A stretch of 19,400 nucleotides of DNA from contig JAVBMC010000053.1 of the NCBI GenBank assembly GCA_031552845.1, positions 1-19,400 on the forward strand. The letters are read 5' to 3'. Below the pieces are notes generated by a model. That model had not been told where the DNA came from, searched no databases, and was given only the letters and a program-made list of their open reading frames with translations. Source of the DNA: JAVBMC01 sp031552845. Lineage in GTDB: Bacteria > Verrucomicrobiota > Kiritimatiellia > RFP12 > DVOR01. Every line of letters begins with the position of its first letter. Within the stretch, counting starts at the first letter, position 1. Of the stretch, positions 13,307 through 19,400 are shown in pieces. Made by a program: the position numbers and the translations under genes.

Positions 13307-15187
13307 TTAATTCTTCATTTCGTGCGGGTTGCCGTTGTTCTTCTGCGGGCCATCCGTCGGCGACGCCAAGTCAGCACGCTGCCACACACGCACATAATCA
13401 ATCACAAAGTCAACCGGCAGCTTGTCGGTCTCCAGCGGCACATTCGCCCAACCGCCCGAAACCATGTAGAGGATCAGGTAGGCCGGCGTGTCGGTGACGC
13501 GCTCATTCTTCCAGCTGCCGATCATCTCGCCATTGCCGTAGAACGCCGCATAGCCCGGTTCCCACAGGAAACCAATCGTAAAGAAGCCTTCCTTATCCGT
13601 CGGTACATACATGTTGCTTGTACCAACCGACTTGTGATCTTTGCCATAGCCGCCCCAGTGGAACGCCGAATTAAAGCGGTAGGGCCCCCATCCGGTCAGA
13701 TGCTCCATGATGTCGAATTCCATGCCGCCGATCTGATCGTTGCCGATCTTGTTCGTGTCGGTACGCAGCCACCACTTTTCGCCGGTCGGGTCTTTGTCTT
13801 TGCCGCGGTCGGGCATCGTCCAGAATGCCGGCCACAGACCGCCGCAGCGCGGCATCTTCATGCGGGCCTCAAAGTATCCGTAACGCTGCGTCCACTTGCC
13901 CATTGTCGTCAAAATGCCGCAAGCATAATCGGTCTCGGCGACGTTCGAGGTGTTGCCCTCTTCATCGTTGTGCCAGCCGCGCTTCTTCTCGTAATGCAGA
14001 ATCGCCTTGCCATCCTTGACAATCAAGTTGTCCTTGGAAAAGTGCGTGCGCTTATCCCAATAGTTCGGCGCATAGATGTTCCAGAGGTTCAGGTCGATCG
14101 GCTTGTCAAAGTTCTCATCCAGCGTCATCTTCCACTTGCCATCCACGGGCGGACGTTTGCCGACCCATGCGGGCAGTTGCACCGGCGTAGCATCGGCCAA
14201 CACCTCGCGGATTTCCAAACCTTCAGCACCTGTGCCCGTCACAGCAACGGACGTAACCTTCACGTTGTCGAAGGTCGAACCAGTCCCCGGCTTGGCGCCG
14301 TTGTAAGTACCTGAAAGCTTCTCAACGCCTTCCCAATATGCTTTCGGCACGAAGGTAATCGAAACAGTCTGCTCAGCACCCGGCTTCAAGTCAGCCTTCA
14401 CGGCGTCTGTCGAGCTGCCGCCGCTCTTCACCGCAAAAGTCGCAGGCACAGCGGTCTTGCCGGGGTTACGGATTTTCACCTTCACATTGTGTGCATCCAT
14501 CAAGTTCCAGGACCCAACCTTCGGCTTGACGGCCAGCACGCCCGGCTTGCTTGCATCCACCACCACATCCGGACTCGGCTTCGCGGCGGAATACATCACG
14601 CCATTGACCGGCTTGATGCGCACGCTGTTCGGATCCACCGGCGGAGTTTCGCCCGCAGCACCCGCAGCCTGAATATCCTCAAGGCGGAAGCTCTGCTCGG
14701 CACCCGCCTTGTTGCTGAACAACAGCAAACGCTTCACGCGGTCTGACTTCAAGGCATAACCCTTGTTTCCATAGCTATAGCCAAAGATCACCTTTTGCAC
14801 CTTCGACTTACCCGGATCCAGCCAGCACGGTTCCGCATTCCATGGATTCAGCTTCCAATCGCTGTCATCATCAATGCGCACATTAAATCCGGCCTTTGTT
14901 TTGCCGGTGTTCGTTATCTTGACTTCGACATGTCCCCATGGCGACAAATCCCACGTCTTACCCGTTGCCGGCGTCAGCTCGACACCCGGATAACCAGACT
15001 TGTTCGTCTCCTTGATGACGATGTCCAACGCGCCATTCTCGAGCTTGAACTCCACATCGCCGTTATCCACCTTCAGCTGCGACTCCTTCTCCAGCAGGAA
15101 CTTCGGCGCAATAGCGCTCTGCTGTCCGAAAGCCGTCAACACCGTCACGCAACCCACCAACGCCGCTAGCGGCAAACACCTCTTCAT
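13307..15187 (-). CDS. Secreted multidomain GH16-family endo-glycanase
   Basis: An endo-acting retaining hydrolase, exported. The start at 15187 is set by AAGAGGAGG 7 nt upstream; the longer frame to 15223 has no such site. A signal peptide covers residues 1-20 (AFG-Q). Two related beta-sandwich domains follow, about 35-175 and 205-325; both contain the pattern VKI-N-GKT (HVEVKITNTGKTKAG and NVKVKIRNPGKTAVP), suggesting a duplicated carbohydrate-binding module. Residues about 345-611 are the GH16 jelly roll, with RYGYFEARMKMPRCGGLWPAFW and the catalytic ExDxxE motif at Glu490, Asp492 and Glu495 (EFDIME). GH16 covers laminarinases, agarases, porphyranases and carrageenases. The neighbouring GH30 favours beta-glucan, but agarase-like binding modules make red-algal galactans an alternative. 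Confidence 0.88.
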   Translation of the reverse strand: MKRCLPLAALVGCVTVLTAFGQQSAIAPKFLLEKESQLKVDNGDVEFKLENGALDIVIKETNKSGYPGVELTPATGKTWDLSPWGHVEVKITNTGKTKAGFNVRIDDDSDWKLNPWNAEPCWLDPGKSKVQKVIFGYSYGNKGYALKSDRVKRLLLFSNKAGAEQSFRLEDIQAAGAAGETPPVDPNSVRIKPVNGVMYSAAKPSPDVVVDASKPGVLAVKPKVGSWNLMDAHNVKVKIRNPGKTAVPATFAVKSGGSSTDAVKADLKPGAEQTVSITFVPKAYWEGVEKLSGTYNGAKPGTGSTFDNVKVTSVAVTGTGAEGLEIREVLADATPVQLPAWVGKRPPVDGKWKMTLDENFDKPIDLNLWNIYAPNYWDKRTHFSKDNLIVKDGKAILHYEKKRGWHNDEEGNTSNVAETDYACGILTTMGKWTQRYGYFEARMKMPRCGGLWPAFWTMPDRGKDKDPTGEKWWLRTDTNKIGNDQIGGMEFDIMEHLTGWGPYRFNSAFHWGGYGKDHKSVGTSNMYVPTDKEGFFTIGFLWEPGYAAFYGNGEMIGSWKNERVTDTPAYLILYMVSGGWANVPLETDKLPVDFVIDYVRVWQRADLASPTDGPQKNNGNPHEMKN

Positions 15188-15205
15188 CGTAAGCCTCCTC
15201 TTAAT

Positions 15206-15237
15206 ATTACAAACCATCCGCATTACAAACCATCCGC
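15206..15237. repeat. 16-bp perfect tandem duplication in the GH16 leader
   Basis: ATTACAAACCATCCGC occurs twice head to tail (15206-15221 and 15222-15237), just upstream of the GH16 ribosome-binding site. On the minus strand the second copy of the resulting ATG-containing sequence creates the spurious upstream start at 15223. Confidence 0.85.
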
Positions 15238-15297
15238 GCCGCTGCCCCAGTGGAATACTCCCGTAAACCAGACAACCCGCGCGTCTGCTTTAGCGGC

Positions 15298-15326
15298 AGT
15301 ATAACACAACCCCGCCGCAAAAGCAA
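15298..15326 (-). promoter_or_regulatory. Sigma-70 promoter of the GH16 gene
   Basis: On the minus strand TTGCTT (15326-15321) and TATACT (15303-15298) are spaced by 17 nt, with the predicted start about 100 nt before the ATG at 15187. It lies after the stop of the DUF1287 gene, so GH16 and perhaps GH30 form a separate transcript. Confidence 0.6.
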
Positions 15327-15386
15327 TCCCCCGCCTAAACTTCGTAGGGAAAACCGGCAACGCTTCCAGTTCTTATTTAGGGCACA

Positions 15387-15968
15387 TCACTTAGGATAGC
15401 GGTAATGCCCAATGATGGTGTAGCTGAACAGGCAGTCTGTGAGCATTTGTCCGCCGCCGATGTTGTGGACGATTTGGTGGCGTTTGCCGTCGGCGGTTTT
15501 GGGCTTGGCGACGATGCCGATGTGCGTGGCGCCGCTAAAGAGTTTCCAGCAGACGATGTCGCCGGGGATGTAGTTCTCAGCATTTTTTGTAATGGGTTTC
15601 TCAACGCCTTTTCGCTTGAAGAAGACCATCAGGTTGGGCACCCGTCGATGGTCGATATTGCTATCCGCCCGCTTCAGCCGCCACTTCTTGGAGTAGAGGG
15701 AAAAGTTGGCGAGCATGTCTTCGTGGACTTCTTTCTGCAGGTCAATGCCGAGCAGACGGTAAGCGCGCACGACCACATCGGTGCAGACTCCTGTGTCCGC
15801 CGGGACGTCGCCGTTAGGATAGGGGATCTTGACGTAGCCCGCCACATAACGGATGGTGTTATTGGTGATGCTCAGCGCGGCATCGGCCACATCCATCGCG
15901 TTCGTCTGCGCGTGGACGATTCCACAGACGCATAGGAAACAGTAGGCTAGGGCGTGTTTGATATTCAT
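15387..15968 (-). CDS. Secreted DUF1287-family protein (NlpC/P60-like fold suspected)
   Basis: A 193-residue exported protein. The start ATG at 15968 overlaps the GH92 stop as ATGA and has GGAG 7 nt upstream; a longer TTG start at 15980 lacks this. A signal peptide ends at HA-Q (residue 20/21). The core holds DUF1287 landmarks: PYPNGDVPADTGVCTDVVVRAYR (49-71) with Cys62, DSNIDHRRVPNLMVFF (102-117), PGDIVCW (135-141), ATHIGIVA (147-154) with His149, and HNIGGG (168-173). Cys62 and His149 sit where a cysteine-hydrolase dyad would be, consistent with a papain-like NlpC/P60 relative, but the activity is unproven. The 4-nt overlap implies translational coupling to the alpha-mannosidase. Peptidoglycan or glycopeptide hydrolysis is a guess. 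Confidence 0.82.
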   Translation of the reverse strand: MNIKHALAYCFLCVCGIVHAQTNAMDVADAALSITNNTIRYVAGYVKIPYPNGDVPADTGVCTDVVVRAYRLLGIDLQKEVHEDMLANFSLYSKKWRLKRADSNIDHRRVPNLMVFFKRKGVEKPITKNAENYIPGDIVCWKLFSGATHIGIVAKPKTADGKRHQIVHNIGGGQMLTDCLFSYTIIGHYRYPK

Positions 15969-18250
15969 GGTTTGCTCCAAGAGTAGGGACGGTCTTCGAC
16001 GGCAATGCCGCGCCGGGTGTTCGGTTTGTCGGACATGTCAAAGTCCAACACCGCGCCTGCCTTAAGCACGTCTTGGTCAAGGTAGTTGTGAGTGTAGTTC
16101 TTGCCGTTGAACCGCAGGGTGTTGACGTAGCGGTTGTCGGGCGAGTTGTCGGGCGCATTGATGATGATCTGCTTACCGTTCTCCAACGTCACAGTCGCCT
16201 TCTTGAACAACGGCGCCCCCAGCACATACTGCCCCGCACCTGGACAGACAGGGTAGAAGCCCAATGCCGACCACACATACCATGCCGAGGTCTGTCCGTT
16301 ATCCTCATCGCCGCAGTAACCATCCGGCGTGGGCGTGTAGAGGCGGTTGAGCGCCTCGCGCACCCAATACTGCGTCTTCCACGGTTCATTGGCGTAGCTG
16401 TATAAATAGATCACATGCTGCGCCGGCTGGTTGCCGTGTGCATACTGCCCAAAGTTCACCACCTGCATCTCGCGCATCTCATGCACGACAAACGGATAGT
16501 GCCCCAATGCAAACACCGGCGGCATCGAGAAGATCGAATCCAACCTCTCCGCAAACTTCTCGCGCCCGCCCATCAGCTTGATCAACCCCTCGATGTCGTG
16601 AAACACCGACCACGTATAATGCAAGCTGTTTCCCTCGGTAAAATCAACGCCCCAGCGCACGGGATCAAACGTCGTATCAAACGCCCCATCCGCCTGCCGC
16701 CCGGACATCAAGCCCACTGCGGGATTGTACAGCTTCTGATAATTCATCGCACGCTCGGCAAAAACCTGCGTCTCTTCCTTCGGCTTGCCCAACGCCTCGC
16801 CCAGCTTCCAAATACACCAATCATTATAAGCGTACTCCAACGTCCGCGCCGCGCTCTCACGGATACCGATATCGCGCGGCACATAACCCAGCTTCACATA
16901 CTCTGCCGTGCCCTTGCGGCCAATCGCGCTAATCGTCGGGTGTGCATTCGTCGCGCCATGTAATAGCGCTTGCCACAATGCATTGATGTCGTAACCCTCA
17001 CGCACGCCGCTCAGCCACGCATCCGCCACCACCGATGCCGAATTGTTGCCGATCATACAATCGCGGAATCCCGGACTCGCCCACTCCGGCAGCCAGCCCG
17101 ACTCCTTCGCACACGCCTCCAACCCCGCCGTCGCCCGCGCATTCACCGACGGATACACCAAATTCAGCAGCGGAAACAGCGCCCTAAACGTATCCCAGAA
17201 ACCCGTGTCCGTATAATAATACCCCGCACACACCTCGCCCGTAATCGGCGAGCGATGATATGGTTTGCCCTCCCCATCCAACTCATAAAACTCACGCGGA
17301 AACAACACCGACCGATACAAGCATGTATAAAACACCCGCATCTGATCCACCGTGCCGCCCTCCACGGCGATCTTTCCCAACACCTCATTCCACGCCGCGC
17401 GTCCCTTCTCCCGCACCACGTCAAACGAATCATTCCCCAGCTCCTTCAAATTCCGCTCCGCCTGCTCAATGCTGATAAACGACGACGCCACCTTTATATG
17501 TACCTGCTCGCCCTTCGCCATCTTTGGAAACTCCACCCGCCCGCCCGTGTGCGCCGCCTGCAGCTCCTTCAGATCGCCCACAAGTTTCTCACCATCCCAA
17601 ACCTGCGCTGCGCTAAACGCCCTGTCGAACTCCACCACAAAGTAACATTTAAAATTCTTCGGCACGCCCCCGCCATCATTCCGCGGCGAATGCTTCGAAG
17701 ACCACCCCACAATCCGCTTTTTCTCCCCCTCCACCTTCACATACGACTGCTTATCAAACGCATCCAACACAACCGCCGCCGAATCCGTCATCGGCCAAGT
17801 CACCCGCAGCATCGCCGCGCGTGCCGTCGGCGACACCTCCACCGACGTATCATAATCCGCCAAGTACACGCTATAATAATACGGCTTCGCCACCTCCGCC
17901 TTATGCGAAAACCAGCTCTTCCGCTCATCCTCCTTAAACACCGCCTTACCCGTCGTCGGCAACACCGCAAACTGCCCATAATCCCCAATCCACGGCGACG
18001 GCTGATGCGTCTGCTTGATCCCCCGCAGCTGCTTATCCCGATACGAATAAATCCAACCATTCCCCATCGCTCCCGTCATCGGCGCCCAGGCATTCATTCC
18101 CCACGGCCGCGCGATGACCGGATACGTATTCCCGCACGAAAACTCCCCCGTGCTATCACACCCCATCAACGGCAACACATAATCCACCCAATCGCCGCCC
18201 CACACCCGCGCCGAACACCCCAAAGCCAACACCGCAAACAAAACCCTCAT
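15965..18250 (-). CDS. Secreted GH92-family alpha-mannosidase
   Basis: A calcium-dependent, inverting exo-alpha-mannosidase that trims mannose from N-glycan or yeast-mannan type chains. The start is ATG at 18250, 7 nt after GGAGGAGG; an in-frame ATG at 18268 would lie upstream of that site. A signal peptide covers about residues 1-18. The N-terminal beta-sandwich (20-270) leads into the (alpha/alpha)6 catalytic domain, with YYYTDTGFWDTFRALFPL (344-361), IGNNSASVVADAW (400-412), Glu539 in FTEGNSLHYTW (the likely acid) and GDEDNGQTSAWYVWSALGFYP (647-667) with Asp648/Asp650 around the catalytic base. Length 761 aa matches the family. Linkage specificity cannot be read. It has its own promoter and is coupled to the DUF1287 gene. 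Confidence 0.95.
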   Translation of the reverse strand: MRVLFAVLALGCSARVWGGDWVDYVLPLMGCDSTGEFSCGNTYPVIARPWGMNAWAPMTGAMGNGWIYSYRDKQLRGIKQTHQPSPWIGDYGQFAVLPTTGKAVFKEDERKSWFSHKAEVAKPYYYSVYLADYDTSVEVSPTARAAMLRVTWPMTDSAAVVLDAFDKQSYVKVEGEKKRIVGWSSKHSPRNDGGGVPKNFKCYFVVEFDRAFSAAQVWDGEKLVGDLKELQAAHTGGRVEFPKMAKGEQVHIKVASSFISIEQAERNLKELGNDSFDVVREKGRAAWNEVLGKIAVEGGTVDQMRVFYTCLYRSVLFPREFYELDGEGKPYHRSPITGEVCAGYYYTDTGFWDTFRALFPLLNLVYPSVNARATAGLEACAKESGWLPEWASPGFRDCMIGNNSASVVADAWLSGVREGYDINALWQALLHGATNAHPTISAIGRKGTAEYVKLGYVPRDIGIRESAARTLEYAYNDWCIWKLGEALGKPKEETQVFAERAMNYQKLYNPAVGLMSGRQADGAFDTTFDPVRWGVDFTEGNSLHYTWSVFHDIEGLIKLMGGREKFAERLDSIFSMPPVFALGHYPFVVHEMREMQVVNFGQYAHGNQPAQHVIYLYSYANEPWKTQYWVREALNRLYTPTPDGYCGDEDNGQTSAWYVWSALGFYPVCPGAGQYVLGAPLFKKATVTLENGKQIIINAPDNSPDNRYVNTLRFNGKNYTHNYLDQDVLKAGAVLDFDMSDKPNTRRGIAVEDRPYSWSKP

Positions 18251-18279
18251 TCCAAATCCTCCTCCCATAGATTCCCGCC

Positions 18280-18308
18280 ATTATACCCCCCTCCACCGCC
18301 CAAGACAA
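18280..18308 (-). promoter_or_regulatory. Sigma-70 promoter of the GH92-DUF1287 operon
   Basis: On the minus strand TTGTCT (18308-18303) and a perfect TATAAT (18285-18280) are spaced by 17 nt. The predicted start near 18273 leaves only about 22 nt before the ATG at 18250, just enough for the GGAGGAGG site. Confidence 0.7.
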
Positions 18309-18309
18309 G

Positions 18310-18468
18310 GAATAAGTAAGAAATGATAGGTAATAAGTCGCCTCCTCTCCGCGACTTCGCGTCTCCACGTGAGTCCTTCCCCTCCTATCACCCCTATTTG
18401 TTTTTGCCTATCTTATTTCCTCCTGCTCAACAACTTATTACTTATCACTTATTACCTATTACTTCTTC
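18310..18468. repeat. Inverted arrays of a degenerate heptanucleotide with a GC-rich centre
   Basis: The right arm (18434-18468) reads CTTATTA, CTTATCA, CTTATTA, CCTATTA, CTTCTTC: five steps of a 7-nt word. The left arm (18310-18338) holds the reverse complement in 7-nt steps: GAATAAG, TAAGAAA, TGATAGG, TAATAAG. ATAGGTAATAAGT (18326-18338) and ACTTATTACCTAT (18447-18459) are perfect complements over 13 bp. The centre has a CTCCGCGACTTCGCGTCTCCACGTGAG-like stretch, itself built of near-repeats. This looks like a repetitive extragenic palindrome between divergent transcription units. Confidence 0.65.
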
Positions 18469-18470
18469 TC

Positions 18471-18498
18471 TTGACTTATTCCTCCATTCTGCTAAACT
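18471..18498 (+). promoter_or_regulatory. Candidate promoter of the second HU-like gene
   Basis: TTGACT (18471-18476) and TAAACT (18493-18498) are separated by 16 nt, with a predicted start near 18505. This leaves a leader of about 275 nt before the ATG at 18780. Confidence 0.45.
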
Positions 18499-18504
18499 GC
18501 ATCC

Positions 18505-18779
18505 CCGTTGACCCCATTGAGTGACCCGTCACTGATTCGGATTTTGTGGCTCGGAGTTCCAACGCGAATTTCCGCCCCCCGACATACGGGAGCTTAAGCT
18601 CCAAGGAGCCATCAACATACAGACTGCCTGTTTGGCCGGCGTGCAGTCCAGATGCCAGGGGGATATCCACCAATAACGCGAGTGCGTTGTATGGTTTTGT
18701 TCGGAATCGCCGTGGTGTCGGGTTGACAGACGCCGCCGGCTGCCAGCATCAATTTCAGGCGGCAGAAAGAAAACGTATC
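18505..18779 (+). promoter_or_regulatory. Long structured leader of the second HU-like gene
   Basis: No plausible plus-strand gene is seen here. Hairpins include AGTGA-CCCG-TCACT near 18519-18532, GGAGC-TTAA-GCTCC near 18588-18601, AACGC-GAGT-GCGTT near 18674-18687, and GCCGCC with GGCGGC (about 18732 and 18757), 20 nt before the start codon. As with the first HU-like gene, a long hairpin-rich leader precedes the coding region, though I see no shared primary sequence. A minus-strand reading frame (18673-18476) exists with weak support. Confidence 0.35.
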
Positions 18780-19400
18780 ATGAACGATACACAACCACAC
18801 AGTTCAGTCCAATACAAACTCACGCCGGCCGTTTCACGCGAACTTGCCGAGCTCAACCGCTACACGCCGGTGACCGTCTCTCGCGGCACGCTGTCGGTGC
18901 GGCAGCTCGCCAAACGCATGTCCAGCGGCGGGGGCAACCTCAGCGCCGCGCAATCTGCGGCGTTCCTTGAGCGCGCCTTCGAGACCATCCTCGAAGCCAC
19001 GCAGGAAGGCCACCGCATCACGCTCGGACGTTTGGGTTACCTCGGCCTGCGCGGCAGCGGCGTCTTCACGCAAGAAGGCACGCCCGTCGAAGGCAAGGAG
19101 CTCAGCTTCGCGCTGCGCTTCCAGCCCGGCGCGGAGATGAAGGAAGAGATGAGCCGCATCACCGGCGAACTCGTCGAAACCTCCAAACGCGCTCCGACCT
19201 TGCGAGTCCTCGTCGACGCAACCAGCGGCACCACCAATGCCACTGTCACCGTCGGCGGTATGGCCAAGCTCGACGGCCAGCACCTGCGCTTTAAGCCGCT
19301 CATGGGCGATGAAGGGCTCTTCTTCATCCCGCAGAACGGCAGCGCGGACAGCACTATCAAGGTCACCCGGTTCCTCGACAACCGCCATACGCGCCTCACC
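18780..19400 (+). CDS. HU/IHF-like DNA-binding protein with Ig-like domain, 3' end outside window
   Basis: The reading frame starts at ATG 18780 and stays open for 207 codons to the window edge. It is a paralogue of the gene at 7080-7814: MSSGGGNLSAAQSAAFLE corresponds to LSGGGGDLSAAQAAACL, ITLGRLGYLGLRGSG to KIPKLGTFKLRAKGK, and DEGLFFIPQNGS and FLDNRHTRLT to DEGVFFVEEGTG and FLDNRGTRLT. The HU-like part covers about residues 10-125 and the Ig-like part starts near 140. The Shine-Dalgarno is weak (AGAAAGAAAA upstream), unlike most genes here, which may tie translation to the structured leader. It should bind DNA as a dimer. About 35 residues are missing at the C terminus, judged from the paralogue. 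Confidence 0.85.
   Translation, partial: MNDTQPHSSVQYKLTPAVSRELAELNRYTPVTVSRGTLSVRQLAKRMSSGGGNLSAAQSAAFLERAFETILEATQEGHRITLGRLGYLGLRGSGVFTQEGTPVEGKELSFALRFQPGAEMKEEMSRITGELVETSKRAPTLRVLVDATSGTTNATVTVGGMAKLDGQHLRFKPLMGDEGLFFIPQNGSADSTIKVTRFLDNRHTRLT

Noticed and set aside
13244..14314. 356-codon plus-strand open frame
   Set aside because: Antisense to the GH16 gene, with low-complexity Arg/Val/Ala-rich composition.
16970..18319. 449-codon plus-strand open frame
   Set aside because: It is antisense to the GH92 gene, consists largely of Arg, His, Pro and Ile, and has no recognisable domain; it mirrors the codon bias of the real gene.
18476..18673. Possible 65-codon minus-strand gene
   Set aside because: The protein looks fairly natural, but the start would be TTG without a ribosome-binding site, and it lies in the leader of the plus-strand HU-like gene; support is too weak to call.

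Overview
The window reads as chromosomal DNA of a Gram-negative, moderately GC-rich, glycan-degrading bacterium. Several genes carry Sec or Tat signal peptides for periplasmic or exported enzymes. Purine-rich Shine-Dalgarno sites precede most genes. Promoters of the sigma-70 type with 17-nt spacers recur, and both features argue against Bacteroidota. The HU-like proteins with a C-terminal Ig-like domain and the enzyme set (heparinase-like lyase, GH16, GH30, GH92, no SusC/SusD) fit the PVC group, perhaps Kiritimatiellota or Verrucomicrobiota. That placement is an inference; the 23S rRNA end would settle it.

Layout. 1-655: 3' end of a 23S rRNA, a 5S rRNA and the rRNA operon terminator (+). 894-3576 (+): a Tat-exported iron superoxide dismutase, then a secreted heparinase II/III-like lyase. 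3692-4915 (+): an AT-richer two-gene cassette, a small P-loop NTPase and a single-span membrane protein, closed by a terminator. 5038-6401 (-): three tandem paralogues sharing an N-terminal zinc ribbon; two end in a TM2 domain and the third in four unrelated membrane helices. 6407-6722 (-): a near-consensus promoter followed by about 230 nt of highly structured RNA ending in an intrinsic terminator with competing pairings, then a hairpin covering the ribosome-binding site of the first zinc-ribbon gene. 6773-6961: a degenerate tandem array with a period of about 21 nt. 7080-7814 (-): an HU-family DNA-binding protein with its own promoter and hairpin-rich leader.

8163-9446 (+): tyrosyl-tRNA synthetase, converging on a minus-strand pair, proB (short glutamate 5-kinase) and a GT4 glycosyltransferase. 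A tRNA-Leu(GAG) with its own promoter and terminator lies just upstream of proB. 11684-18250 (-): a glycan-degradation region with GH30 and GH16 enzymes (possibly beta-glucan directed), a DUF1287 protein, and a GH92 alpha-mannosidase overlapping DUF1287 by 4 nt. 18310-18468: inverted arrays of a heptanucleotide. 18780-19400 (+): the start of a second HU-like protein, paralogous to the one at 7080-7814, cut by the window edge.

The strongest candidate for something undescribed is the structured RNA/leader at 6407-6722 with the zinc-ribbon membrane-protein cluster it precedes. Second is the pair of HU-like paralogues with long structured leaders. The AT-rich P-loop/membrane-protein cassette is a possible recent acquisition of unknown role.
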